Shown piece after piece: positions 28,195 to 37,132 of a stretch of DNA of 64,000 nt. Source of the DNA: Clavibacter michiganensis. Its GTDB lineage: Bacteria; Actinomycetota; Actinomycetes; Actinomycetales; Microbacteriaceae. Every line of letters starts with the position of its first letter. Position 1 is the stretch's first letter. Made by a program: the position numbers and the translations under genes. Location of the stretch: positions 1,798,001 through 1,862,000 of the forward strand of contig MDHJ01000001.1 in assembly GCA_002150995.1 (NCBI GenBank). Reading direction: 5' to 3'. The notes beneath the pieces were generated by a model. The model had not been told where the DNA came from. It made no database searches and was given only the letters and a program-made list of their open reading frames with translations.

Positions 28195-29396
28195 GGCGCG
28201 ACCTCGACGGCGGCCAGCGCCTCCGCGTCGGCCTGGGCGTCGAGCGCGGCCACGTCGATGCGGCGGCCCTCGTGGGACGACCGCAGCCCGAGCTCGGCGA
28301 GCCGCACCCCTCGGGCCCCCGCGAAGAAGTCGTACTCGTGGGGCGCGTCCTCCACCACGTGCCGGACGAACTGCTCCCACTGGGTCTTGAAGCCGTTCTC
28401 GAACACGTCGTTGACGGGCAGCTCCTGCCAGTCCCGGGAGTAGTCGTGCGTCTCGGGCAGGTCGGGGTTCCAGGTGGGCTTCGGCGTCGCGACGCGGGGC
28501 TGCACCTTCGCGCCGAACAGCCCGACGACGGCGGATCCCAGCGTCCCGTCGACCTGGAACTCCACCAGCTCGGGACGGTCGACGCGCACGGCCCACGACG
28601 AGTTCAGCTGCGCGGTCACGCCGCCGGCGATGTCGAAGATCGCGTACGCCGCGTCGTCGGCCGTCGCGGTGTACGGCACGCCGTGCTCGTCCACGCGCTC
28701 CTCGATGTGCGTGGTCGCCTTCGCGTAGACGCCCTCGATGGGCCCGAAGAGGTCCTCCAGCACGTAGTTCCAGTGCGGGAACATGTCGACGACGATCCCG
28801 CCGCCGTCGTCGCTGCGGTAGTTCCAGCTGGGGCGCTGCGCGTCCTGCCAGCCGCCCTCGAACACCCAGTAGCCGAACTCGCCGCGGACGCTGAGGATCC
28901 GGCCGAAGAACCCCGACTCGATGAGCCGCTTGAGCTTCTGGAGGCCGGGCAGGTAGAGCTTGTCGTGCACGACGCCGTTCTTGATCCCGGCGGCCCTCGC
29001 CAGCTCGGCGAGCTCCCGCGCCTCGACGTAGGACTCGGCCACCGGCTTCTCCGTGTAGACGTCCTTGCCGGCGGCGATGGCCTTCCGGATGGCGGGCACG
29101 CGCGAGCGCGTCACGAGGAAGTCGGCGTAGACCTGCCACCGCGGATCGGCGAGGGCGGCGTCGAGGTCGGTCGTCCAGTGCTCGAGGCCGTGGCGGGCGG
29201 CGAGCTCGGCGAGCTTCGCCTCCGACCGGCCGACGAGGAGCGGCTCGAGCTGCACGCGGCTCCCGTCCGAGAGGAGGACGCCGCCCTGCTCGCGGATGGC
29301 GAGGATCGAGCGGACGAGGTGCTGGCGGTAGCCCATGCGGCCCGTCACGCCGTTCATGATGATGCCGAGGGTGCGGGGCGTGGTCGTCTCTGACAC
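28191..29396 (-). CDS. Gfo/Idh/MocA-family NAD(P)-dependent sugar oxidoreductase
   Basis: 401 aa. N-terminal dinucleotide fold with GIIMNGVTGRMG and the family motif DVYTEKPVA (Lys of EKP), and C-terminal beta-sheet substrate domain (GGGIVVDMFPHWNYVLEDL carries the expected Asp/His). Oxidises or reduces a sugar or cyclitol in the cytosol; the substrate is not readable. First gene of the operon with DUF993 and the TIM isomerase. An operator GGAAAGCGTTTACC sits 19 bp before ATG 29396. An odd detail: the long insert HLVRSILAIREQGG after the glycine motif is not typical of Idh itself. Confidence 0.85.
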   Translation of the reverse strand: MSETTTPRTLGIIMNGVTGRMGYRQHLVRSILAIREQGGVLLSDGSRVQLEPLLVGRSEAKLAELAARHGLEHWTTDLDAALADPRWQVYADFLVTRSRVPAIRKAIAAGKDVYTEKPVAESYVEARELAELARAAGIKNGVVHDKLYLPGLQKLKRLIESGFFGRILSVRGEFGYWVFEGGWQDAQRPSWNYRSDDGGGIVVDMFPHWNYVLEDLFGPIEGVYAKATTHIEERVDEHGVPYTATADDAAYAIFDIAGGVTAQLNSSWAVRVDRPELVEFQVDGTLGSAVVGLFGAKVQPRVATPKPTWNPDLPETHDYSRDWQELPVNDVFENGFKTQWEQFVRHVVEDAPHEYDFFAGARGVRLAELGLRSSHEGRRIDVAALDAQADAEALAAVEVAP

Positions 29397-29414
29397 GGGG
29401 GCCCTTTCGTTTAT

Positions 29415-29428
29415 GGAAAGCGTTTACC
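29415..29428 (-). promoter_or_regulatory. LacI-type operator before Gfo/Idh-DUF993 operon
   Basis: GGAAAGCGTTTACC, 14 bp, CG centre. One of four near-identical sites at 29415, 30637, 34579 and 36696, all before genes of this block. Confidence 0.7.
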
Positions 29429-29519
29429 CAGATGCTAGGCCCCGCGTCGGGCATCGGGCAAGCGGTTTCCCGTGGTCGCGGGCGTCGCGTCGCGATCGCG
29501 TGCGGCCGGGACCGACGCG

Positions 29520-30569
29520 TCAGGCGGAGCGGCCGGGCGTGCTCGGCCGGACGACCACCGAGGTCGGCAGCACGACGGTCGCGTCGGCGTCGGCATCGGC
29601 GTCCTCGTCGAGCGCCAGGCCGACGGCGCGGCTGCCGATCTCCCCGAGCGGGACGGCGACCGTCGTGATCGCCGGGCTCACGTCGCTGACCGTCGGGATG
29701 TCGTCGAACCCGGCGACGCCGATGCCCGTGCCCGGCTCCACGCCGCGGTCGCGGAGGGCCGACGATGCGCCGATCGCCATCACGTCGGTCACGGCGAACA
29801 CGAGCTCGATGTCGCCGGGGTGCTCGTCGAGCAGGCGCGTCATCGCGGCGTGGCCGCCGTCGCGCGTGAACTCCGTCGCGACGACGAGGGCCGGATCGAG
29901 GTCCACCCCGCGGGCGGCGAGGCCCTCCGCGAAGCCCGCCAGGCGGTCGGCGGAGGTGACGAGGGTCGCGGGGCCGTGGAGCACCGCGAATCGGCGGTAG
30001 CCGAGGTCGACGAGCGCGTCGGCGAGGGCCCGCGCCCCCGCGCGGTTGTCGAGCTGCACCGTGGGGAAGGGGAGCGCGCGCTGGCTCAGCATCACCACCC
30101 GCCCGCCGGCGCGCTCGAACGCCTGCAGCTCGGCGACCAGGGCGTCGCGGGAGGCCGCGTCGTCGACGCGGCTGCCGGCGAGGAGCATCGCGCGGGGCCG
30201 CGCGCCGCGGAGGGCGCGGACGAGCTCGAGCTCGCGCACGGGATCGCGGTGCGTGACGCCGATGGTGACCACGAGCCCGGCGGCCTCGGCGGCCGCGATG
30301 ACGCCCGAGGCGATGCTGGAGAAGTACGGGTCGGCGATGTCGCTCACGAGCAGCGCGACGGTGGAGGTGGTGCCCTTCGCCACGGCCTGCGCCTGGAGGT
30401 TGGGGGAGTAGCCGAGGGCGTCCGCCGCGGCGACGACGCGGGCACGGTAGTCCTCGTTGACCTTGCGCGCACTGCCGTTGAGGGCGCGGGACGCGGTGGC
30501 GAGCGAGACCCCGGCCTCGCGCGCGACGTCGTGGAGGGTGACGGCGGTGCCGCGGTCCTTCGGGTGCAT
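29520..30569 (-). CDS. LacI-family regulator of the DUF993/Gfo-Idh/importer regulon
   Basis: 349 aa. HTH TLHDVAREAGVSLATASRALN about residues 11-30 and a full ligand domain (VALLVSDIADPYFSS to VVVRPST). The recognition helix (LATASRALN) differs from those of the two rhamnose-type regulators. That matches a different operator class, GGAAA-GCG-TTNCC, found before this gene itself (30637) and before three neighbouring operons. Start ATG 30569 has GAGGAG 7 bases before it; an upstream in-frame ATG lacks one. Probably autoregulated. Confidence 0.88.
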   Translation of the reverse strand: MHPKDRGTAVTLHDVAREAGVSLATASRALNGSARKVNEDYRARVVAAADALGYSPNLQAQAVAKGTTSTVALLVSDIADPYFSSIASGVIAAAEAAGLVVTIGVTHRDPVRELELVRALRGARPRAMLLAGSRVDDAASRDALVAELQAFERAGGRVVMLSQRALPFPTVQLDNRAGARALADALVDLGYRRFAVLHGPATLVTSADRLAGFAEGLAARGVDLDPALVVATEFTRDGGHAAMTRLLDEHPGDIELVFAVTDVMAIGASSALRDRGVEPGTGIGVAGFDDIPTVSDVSPAITTVAVPLGEIGSRAVGLALDEDADADADATVVLPTSVVVRPSTPGRSA

Positions 30570-30636
30570 CGCTCGCTCCTCGGCCGGCGCCGTGCCGGCG
30601 CGATCGTGACCATCCTGCCATCCGGGCATCAGCGCG

Positions 30637-30650
30637 GGAAAGCGCTAGCC
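30637..30650 (-). promoter_or_regulatory. LacI-type operator before the regulator gene
   Basis: GGAAAGCGCTAGCC. It overlaps the TAG stop of the upstream DUF624 gene (30645-30647) and is 67 bp before the regulator start, which suggests autoregulation. Confidence 0.6.
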
Positions 30651-31292
30651 GCGGGACGACGCCCGGGTCCGCGACAGGCGCACGGCGACGGCGGCGAACA
30701 CGGTGCAGCCGAGCGCGGGCACCACGAGGGGCGCCAGCTGCCAGGTGACCACCGCGGTGAGGACCAGGGCGACGACGAGCGCGCCGGATCCCCGCGGGTC
30801 CCGGACGGCCAGGGCCGCCGCCCCGCGGAGGAGGGGACCCCACCGCGCCTCGGGCGACCACAGCGTGCACGCCGTGAGCAGCACCACGAGGCCGGCCGCG
30901 AGGGCCGCGGCGCAGACCGCGCCGACGGCGGCGCCTCCCGGCAGCGCGCCTCCGACGACGAGGACGAGGTCGAGCGCGAGCACGGCGCCCGCCGCGACCG
31001 CCGCGAGCCCGACGGGCAGCGCGCGCACGAGTCCCGTCCGCGCCTCGGCGAGGGCGGTCCGGAGCGGGGCGGGCTCGTCGAGGATGAACCGCCGGAGGTG
31101 CCGGGCGCCGACCGCGAGGGCGAGCGGGAGGGTGACGAGCGGGAGCGCGAGCAGCGTGACGAGCAGACCGGTCCACAGCACCTCCGCGAAGAGGGCGAAG
31201 CGGTCGGCCGCCCCCGGCCAGCGGAGGGCGGTGCCGTCGGCTCCCGCCGCGCGGGCCTGGCGTGCCCGCCGCCGCGCGTCCCCGCGGCTCAT
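30645..31292 (-). CDS. DUF624/YesL-like membrane protein
   Basis: 215 aa with about five hydrophobic segments (VLWTGLLVTLLALPLVTLPLA, VGLAAVAAGAVLALDLVLVV and others). Proteins of the YesL/DUF624 group often sit in sugar ABC transporter operons of Gram-positive bacteria; their role is unknown. The family motif is weak here, so the assignment leans on context. ATG 31292 overlaps the permease stop as ATGA. Last gene of the importer operon. Confidence 0.6.
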   Translation of the reverse strand: MSRGDARRRARQARAAGADGTALRWPGAADRFALFAEVLWTGLLVTLLALPLVTLPLALAVGARHLRRFILDEPAPLRTALAEARTGLVRALPVGLAAVAAGAVLALDLVLVVGGALPGGAAVGAVCAAALAAGLVVLLTACTLWSPEARWGPLLRGAAALAVRDPRGSGALVVALVLTAVVTWQLAPLVVPALGCTVFAAVAVRLSRTRASSRG

Positions 31293-32211
31293 CCCTTGAG
31301 CCCCTGCGTCGCCACGCCGTCGACCAGGAACCGCTGGAAGACCATGAAGAAGATGAGCACCGGGAGGAGCGCGAGCACCGAGACGGCGATCGTCGCTCCG
31401 TAGTCGGACGCGGACGTCTGGTCGTTGTAGACGCGGAGGGCGAGCGGCAGCGGCTGGAGATCCGGCGTGTTGAGGTACAGCAGCGGCCCGAGGAAGTCGT
31501 TCCAGCTCCAGATGAACGCGAAGATCGACGACGTGATGAGGGCCGGGCGGATCAGCGGGATGGTGATGGAGCGGAAGATGCGCAGGTGGCCGGCGCCGTC
31601 GATCCGGGCCGCCTCGTCGAGCTCCCGCGGCAGGTTGCGGATGAACTGCACCATGAGGAAGACGAAGAAGGCCTCCGTCGCGAGGAACTTGCCGATGAGC
31701 AGCGGCCAGTACGTGTCCATCATCCCGAGCGTGCGGAAGATCGTGTACTGCGGGATGAGCAGGACGTGCATCGGCAGGAGCAGCGTGCCGATCATGAGGG
31801 CGAAGTAGAGCGGCCTCCCCCGGAAGTCGAGCCGCGCGAAGGCGTACGCCGCCATCGAGGAGGAGAGCACGACCCCGATCACCGAGCCGACGGCGAGGAT
31901 CGTGGAGTTGAGGAAGAACCGCCAGAGCGGCACGCCGCCCACCCCCGCGAACACCTTCACGAAGTTGTCGATCGTGGGGTCCTGGGGAAGGAGCGAGGTC
32001 CGCCCGCCGAACTCCGTGTTGGGCTTGAAGGCCGCGGCGCCCATCCAGACGAGCGGGTACAGGACCACCGCGGTGAGCACCACCATCACCGCGATCCAGA
32101 CGAGCGTCGCCGTCGTGGGGCGTCGCCGCCGGGTCCGCGGGCCGGGCGCGGGGCCGGCTCCGTGACCACCTGGGTGTCGGCCGAGGGGAGGGTCGTGTCG
32201 AAGGTCGTCAT
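31289..32211 (-). CDS. Sugar ABC transporter permease (MalG type), one frameshift
   Basis: 307 aa when restored: polar N-terminal tail, six helices (MVVLTAVVLYPLVWMG first), EAA loop RELDEAARIDGAGHLRIF, C terminus VDGVATQGLKG. The frame breaks at 32135-32136 (CC for expected CCC on the plus strand), between the tail (MTTFDTTLPSADTQ) and the first helix. ATG 32211 overlaps the other permease stop as ATGA. Pairs with the product of 32208-33200. Confidence 0.85.
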
Positions 32212-33200
32212 CGTGAGTCTCCCGAGTAGTGCACCCAGCTCTTCTGGGTCTTGAACAGCACGAAGGCGAGGACGCCGACGAACAGCAGCAGGACCCAGGC
32301 CATCGCCGAGGCGTAGCCCATCTGGTTGTTGGTGAAGGCGCGCGTGTAGAGGTACACCGTGTAGAAGTTGGTGGCCCCCGCCGGCCCTCCGGTGCCGTTG
32401 CCGATGATGTACGCCGAGGCGAACACCTGGAACGCGTTGATCATCTCGAGCAGCAGGTTGAAGAAGATCACCGGGGAGAGCATGGGGAGCGTGACGCTCC
32501 GGAACCTCCGCCAGGGCCCCGCCCCGTCGACCATCGCGGCCTCGTAGAGCTCGGCCGGCACCTGCTTGAGGCCCGCGAGGAAGATCACCATCGGGGCGCC
32601 GAACTGCCAGACGGCCAGGATGATCATCATCGGCAGGATCAGGGCGGGCACGCCCACCCACCCGCCCACGTCGAGACCCAGCACCTGCAGCCCCGAGTCC
32701 ACGGGCCCGTCGGTGGAGAACATCGCGCGCCAGACGATGGCGATGCTCACGCTCGCGCCGATGAGCGACGGCGCGTAGAACGCGGAGCGGAAGAAGCCCG
32801 TGCCGCGCGCGCTGTAGTTGAGCAGCATCGCCACGAGGAGGGCGGCGGCGAGCTTCACCGGCGTCCCGACGAACACGTAGGCGAGCGTCAGCTGCACCGA
32901 CTGCAGGAACTTCGGGTCGCCGAGGAGGCGCTCGAAGTTGCCGAGCCCGATCCACTCGGGTGCGCGGAAGAGGTTGTAGTCGGTGAAGGAGAAGTACAGG
33001 GACATCAGCATCGGGCCGAGCGTGAGCCCGACGAAGCCGATGAGCCAGGGGGAGAGGAACGCGTACCCGGCCAGGGTGTCCCTGCGGGGGCGCCGCCGCA
33101 CCGGGCTGCCGACCGGACGAGGGGTGCTCATCCGGCCGGCCGCGGGTGCGACGCGATCGGAGGCGGGGGTGCCGCTCCGGGTCGACGTCGTCGTCGTCAT
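32208..33200 (-). CDS. Sugar ABC transporter permease (MalF type)
   Basis: 330 aa. About 40-residue cytosolic tail, then six helices starting AGYAFLSPWLIGFVGLTLGP. EAA loop AELYEAAMVDGAGPWRRF followed by VTLPML. It follows the binding protein by 26 bp. No ATPase gene in the operon. It uses ATG 33200 with AAGGCA upstream. Confidence 0.93.
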   Translation of the reverse strand: MTTTTSTRSGTPASDRVAPAAGRMSTPRPVGSPVRRRPRRDTLAGYAFLSPWLIGFVGLTLGPMLMSLYFSFTDYNLFRAPEWIGLGNFERLLGDPKFLQSVQLTLAYVFVGTPVKLAAALLVAMLLNYSARGTGFFRSAFYAPSLIGASVSIAIVWRAMFSTDGPVDSGLQVLGLDVGGWVGVPALILPMMIILAVWQFGAPMVIFLAGLKQVPAELYEAAMVDGAGPWRRFRSVTLPMLSPVIFFNLLLEMINAFQVFASAYIIGNGTGGPAGATNFYTVYLYTRAFTNNQMGYASAMAWVLLLFVGVLAFVLFKTQKSWVHYSGDSR

Positions 33201-33226
33201 GGGGTGCCTTCCTGGCCCGTCGTCGA

Positions 33227-34519
33227 TCAGTTCCCGAGCGTGACGGCGGTCTCGTCGAAGAACTGCGTCACCGCCTCGTCGACGCTGAGGGCGCCGAGGC
33301 CGAGGCTCGTGCCGATGTCGAGGAAGTCGGCCTCGATGGCGCCGTAGCCGGCCACGGGCGCGGCCGGGGCCTCGCCGATGCGGTCCTCGACCGAGTCGAG
33401 GTAGTCGGCGACCTGCTTGTCCGGCCCCTCGAGGTCGGCGCCGGCGAGCTGCTCCGAGGAGGCGGGGATGCCGAGCGTCGCGCCGAAGATCGCGCCCACC
33501 TCGGGGCTGTTGATGAGGAAGTCGAGGAACGTCGCCGCCGCCTCGGGGTGGTCGGTGGACGAGGAGATCGCCTGCATCAGTCCGACTTTCTGGTACAGGT
33601 CCTTCGTGCCCTCGTCGGAGGTGGGGGGCGCGCTCATGACGATCTCCGACGCGCCGCTGTCGCCGACGTAGCCGCCGAGGAAGTTGCTCCAGCTCATCTC
33701 GCTGGTGGCGAGCGCGGCGCCGAACCCGGACTTGGGCAGCAGCTCCTGCAGGCGCGCCGCCGGCACGCCGGTGGTCGTGCGCATCTCGTCGCCCTGCTCC
33801 CAGAACGACGCCAGGTCGGCCTCCGTGAAGCCGAGCTCGCCGTCCTCGGTGAAGAGCTCCTTGCCCTCGGCGCGCAGCTGCAGCTCGAGGTTCTGGATGC
33901 GGCCGGTGTAGTCGGTGCCGCCGTAGACGGCACCGCCCGTCTTCTCCGTGACGTCGGCGACGTACGCCGCGTAGTCCTCCCAGCTCCCGCCGCCCGCGTA
34001 GGGCTGCAGCCCGTTGGCGTCCAGCAGGTCCTTGTTCTGGAACACGGCCCACGCGCTGTAGCCGGTGGGGATGGCGTAGGTCGCGCCGTCGAGCTCGCCG
34101 GTGGACAGGAGGTCGTCGGCGACGGTGGTCTCGTCGATGACGCCGCCGAAGTACTCGGACAGGTCGCCGAGCAGGCCGTTCTCGCCGTACTGGCGCAGGT
34201 ACGTGTAGTCGAACTGCATCACGTCCGGCAGTCCGCCGCCCGCCGCCTCGGTCTGCCGCTTCTCCCAGTAGCCCGGGTAGTCGGTGAAGGTCGAGTTGAT
34301 GGTGATGTTCGGGTGCTCCTCCTCGAAGAGCGCGATGGCCTGGTCGTAGCGGGCGGCACGGTCGTCGTTGCCCCAGAACGTGTAGTCGAGCGTGATCTCC
34401 TCGTCCGGGTCGAGGGTGGCGGAGGGGCCGGAGCCGCCGCCGGAGCAGGCGGTCAGGCCGAGCGCGACCACGGCCACGGCGGCGGCCGCCGCGACGCGGG
34501 TGCTGTGTGAGCGGAACAT
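33227..34519 (-). CDS. Extracellular sugar-binding lipoprotein of an ABC importer
   Basis: Family-1 solute-binding protein, 430 aa, lipobox LTAC after a short signal peptide, then mature sequence LDYTFWGNDDRAARY with the classic MWGW-like opening strand. AAAGGAC precedes ATG 34519. First gene of the importer operon (33227 to 30645). Upstream there are two different operator types, so expression may answer to two regulators. The ligand is unknown; the linked dehydrogenases and mutarotase suggest a deoxy or rare sugar from plants. Confidence 0.9.
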   Translation of the reverse strand: MFRSHSTRVAAAAAVAVVALGLTACSGGGSGPSATLDPDEEITLDYTFWGNDDRAARYDQAIALFEEEHPNITINSTFTDYPGYWEKRQTEAAGGGLPDVMQFDYTYLRQYGENGLLGDLSEYFGGVIDETTVADDLLSTGELDGATYAIPTGYSAWAVFQNKDLLDANGLQPYAGGGSWEDYAAYVADVTEKTGGAVYGGTDYTGRIQNLELQLRAEGKELFTEDGELGFTEADLASFWEQGDEMRTTTGVPAARLQELLPKSGFGAALATSEMSWSNFLGGYVGDSGASEIVMSAPPTSDEGTKDLYQKVGLMQAISSSTDHPEAAATFLDFLINSPEVGAIFGATLGIPASSEQLAGADLEGPDKQVADYLDSVEDRIGEAPAAPVAGYGAIEADFLDIGTSLGLGALSVDEAVTQFFDETAVTLGN

Positions 34520-34566
34520 CGTCGTCCTTTCGAGAACATCATCGTTTCGAATGCCCGGCACGTGGA

Positions 34567-34592
34567 TGAAACGTTTCGGGAAAGCGTTTGCC
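34567..34592 (-). promoter_or_regulatory. Two adjacent LacI-type operators before the importer operon
   Basis: TGAAACGTTTCG (34567-34578, core GAAACGTTTC palindromic) directly abuts GGAAAGCGTTTGCC (34579-34592). The first resembles the rhamnose-type sites (TGAA-N-CG-N-TTCA), the second the regulon of the LacI gene at 29520. Dual control is inferred. Confidence 0.6.
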
Positions 34593-34694
34593 CCAAAGTA
34601 CGTCCCGCGGATCGACGCGTCAAGCACCGTCGTCGGACCCGCTCGCCGGCACCCCCGCGCCGCCCTCGCGAGGGGGCGCGCCGGGGCTCGGAGC

Positions 34695-35525
34695 TCAGGC
34701 GAGAGCGGCCGCGATCGCGTCGGGATCGAGGGCGCCGTCGGCCACGAGCACGCGCCAGCGCCACATCACGGGCGTCGCCGGCATCGTCCAGACCCGGCGG
34801 GCGAACGGCGCCGAGCCGAGGATCGGCGTCGCGCCCGTGCGGACGAACCAGGGCGACGGATGCACGGGGTCGCCGGCCGAGGCGGCCATCGCCACGGTCG
34901 CCTGCCCGGTCGCGAGCGCCAGCCACGGCAGGGACGCGCCCCGGGCCGCGTCCGCGGTGGTCGGACCCGCGGGCGACAGCACGCAGGCGGCGCCGAACTC
35001 CGGGGCGAGCCGCAGCACGAGACCGCCGTAGCCCGCGTCCGGTCGCCCCGCGGTCGTCGGCGACCCGAAGGCGAGGCCCGCGACGACGCGGGTCCACGTG
35101 CTCTCGACGGTCAGCACCGCGCGATCGGGGGCGGGCCGGGCGACCGTGTGGGTGCGGCGCTCGGTGAGGAGCACCCGGCCGGCGGCGTCCGTCCATGCGA
35201 GCGACAGGGCCGGGCCGTCGCGGTCGAGGACGCGCTGCGCGCCGTTGTTGGCGAGCTGGCGGTATCCCGCGCCCGTCACCCACGTCACGCCGCCCCAGAG
35301 GTTCACGTCGTCCACCTCGCCGGGCACCCCGACGTTGGCGACGGCCAGCGAGAGCCCGAGGTGCCAGTCGTGGTCGGCGGGCCGGAGGTCGGAGACGACG
35401 AGCCCGCCGGGCGTCCGGAGCGGGTGCAGGTACGGGCGGGGCGAGTCGCGGGGCGGCGTCCGCGGATCGTCGAGGACGAGCCGCGCGATGCCGTCGCCGA
35501 CCTCCACGGCGTCGTCCGCGATCAC
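34695..35525 (-). CDS. DUF6807 (PmoA-like) family protein
   Basis: 276 aa, beta-rich. DUF6807/PmoA-like proteins are found beside Gfo/Idh dehydrogenases in sugar clusters but have no established activity. Recognised by YLHPLRTPGGLVVSDLRPAD, then HDWHLGLSLAVANVG, FGSPTTAGRPDAGYGGLVLR and PWFVRTGATPILGSAPF. The repeated His/Asp (PADHDWH) could bind a metal or sugar. GTG 35525 overlaps the dehydrogenase stop as GTGA, so the two are made together. Confidence 0.8.
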   Translation of the reverse strand: MIADDAVEVGDGIARLVLDDPRTPPRDSPRPYLHPLRTPGGLVVSDLRPADHDWHLGLSLAVANVGVPGEVDDVNLWGGVTWVTGAGYRQLANNGAQRVLDRDGPALSLAWTDAAGRVLLTERRTHTVARPAPDRAVLTVESTWTRVVAGLAFGSPTTAGRPDAGYGGLVLRLAPEFGAACVLSPAGPTTADAARGASLPWLALATGQATVAMAASAGDPVHPSPWFVRTGATPILGSAPFARRVWTMPATPVMWRWRVLVADGALDPDAIAAALA

Positions 35526-36630
35526 GGGCGGCGCCCCGGCCGGACGTCGACCACGTCCGCGCGGACGGCCGCCCGCATCGCCGGGTCGTCCCGCAGCTCC
35601 CGGATCGCCACCGGGGCGCCCCGCCTCGACGAGTGGTAGATCGCGGCGACGATCTCGAGGGAGCGGGCGGGCGCCGCGCAGACCTCCGGCAGGGGGGCTC
35701 CGGAGGCGAGCGCCGGGTACACGGCGTCGAGGTACGCGGCATGGCCGCTCGGCGTCTCGAGCTCGGGGAACGCCCATGACGCGGCCTCCTCCGCCGGGAC
35801 GTGCGGTGCGGCCGTCAGCCGCCAATGGGCGTGGCCGTGCCCGTAGAGGTGCTCGAGCTCGATGGTGGCGCGCTCGGTGTCGATCCGGATCGCGCTCGCC
35901 TGCCGCGGGGACACCGCGCTCGTCAGCGCCACGGCGACGACGCCCGAGGCGAAGCGCAGCACGGCCGTCGACACGTCCTCGGTCTCGATCTCCCGGCCGA
36001 CGCGCCACGCCTGCCCGGAGACCTCGTCCACCTCGCCCAGCAGGTGCGCGAGCAGGTCGAGCTGGTGGATCCCGTGCCCGGTGGTGGTGCCGCCGCCCTC
36101 GGTCTCCCAGCGTCCGCGCCACGGCACGTCGAAGTAGTCGGCGTCGCGGTACCAGAGCGTGTCGCAGCGCGCCACGAGCGGGCGCCCGAGGGCCCCGGAC
36201 CGCAGGAGGCCGCGCACGTGGGCGGCGGCGGATCCGGTTCGCTGCTGGAACACGACGGCGAGGCGCCGGCCGGCGCGGTCCGCGGCCGCCGTCATCCGGT
36301 CGACCTCCGCCAGCGAGAGCGCCGGCGGCTTCTCGACGACGACGTGCGCCCGAGCGCGAACCCCGCCTCCGCCTGCTCGGCGTGGACGCCCGGGGGCGTG
36401 CAGAGGTGCAGCACGTCGACCTCGGGGAGGTCGTCGAAGGATGCGCCCCAGGTCGGGATCCCGTAGCGGTCGGCGAAGTCCCGGGCGCGGTCCGGGTCGC
36501 GGTCGACCGCCGCCACGAGCAGCGCGTCGTCGCGCTCCCGGAGCGCCGCCGCGTGCAGGTGGGCGACCCCGCCGGTGCCGATGATGCCCACCCGGAGCGG
36601 GGCGGAGGGCGTAGGGGTGTCGGCGTCCAT
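35522..36630 (-). CDS. Gfo/Idh/MocA-family oxidoreductase, one frameshift
   Basis: 369 aa when restored. Dinucleotide fold RVGIIGTGGVAHLHAAAL, acidic strand-2 end (AAVDRD), LHLCTPPGVHAEQA, then EKPPALSLAEV across the break. The break is at CCC 36349-36351 (one more C on the plus strand restores FALGAHVVVEKPP). The C-terminal domain has GHGIHQLDLLAHLLGEV, the usual His-containing helix. GAGGACG lies before ATG 36630. It is coupled to the DUF6807 gene and preceded by operator 36696. Confidence 0.86.
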
Positions 36631-36695
36631 GGGCGTCCTCGCGGGTCGGGGCGACGGTGCGGGCATCGGCGCCGCGCTCCCCAGCACCCTAGCTG

Positions 36696-36709
36696 GGAAA
36701 ACGCTTGCC
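36696..36709 (-). promoter_or_regulatory. LacI-type operator before Gfo/Idh-DUF6807
   Basis: GGAAAACGCTTGCC, 66 bp before the dehydrogenase start. Fourth member of the GGAAA-CG-TTNCC set. It lies between the mutarotase stop and the dehydrogenase, so the second half of the block can be switched independently. Confidence 0.65.
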
Positions 36710-36735
36710 CTCCACTCCGGCGGCGCCGCCGGTCG

Positions 36736-37056
36736 TCACGCGAGGTGGAAGTACTCCTCCAGGCGCACCATCGACCGGTCCGGGTCCTCCGACGACTCGA
36801 AGTACGGGGCCATGGTGACCTGCCAGCGCGCGTTGACCTCCTGCTCCGCCATGCGGGCGCGGGCGCGGTCGAAGTCGTCCGTGACCAGGTAGCCGACGAC
36901 CAGGCCGTCGGACTCGCGGACGAAGAGCGAGTAGTCCGACCAGCCCGTCTCCGACAGCGCCTCCCGCATCTCCGGCCAGACGGTCTCGTGCGCCGCCAGG
37001 TAGTCCGCGATGCGGTCCCGCTTGAGCTGCATCGTGAAGCACACGCGTCGTGTCAT
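36736..37056 (-). CDS. rhaM: L-rhamnose mutarotase
   Basis: Converts the alpha and beta anomers of L-rhamnose so the isomerase can use them. 106 aa, normal size; CFTMQLKRDRIADYLAAH, then WPEMREALSETGWSDYSLF with the catalytic His (AAHETVWP) and MAPYFESSEDP, ending LEEYFHLA. It lies 14-15 kb from the other rhamnose genes. ATG 37056 has AGCAGGACG before it. Its frame appears fused to the glycerate kinase upstream only because of a base deletion there. Confidence 0.9.
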   Translation of the reverse strand: MTRRVCFTMQLKRDRIADYLAAHETVWPEMREALSETGWSDYSLFVRESDGLVVGYLVTDDFDRARARMAEQEVNARWQVTMAPYFESSEDPDRSMVRLEEYFHLA

Positions 37057-37132
37057 GTCGTCCTGCTCTCGTCGTGTCGAGGTGTGGGTGGGGTGGGATG
37101 GGTGGCGCCGCCGCGAGCCGCGGGGCCGGAGG

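Noticed and set aside
29472..31403. 643-codon plus-strand frame opposite a LacI and a membrane protein gene
   Set aside because: Low-complexity charged translation with no family features; a shadow of the minus-strand genes.
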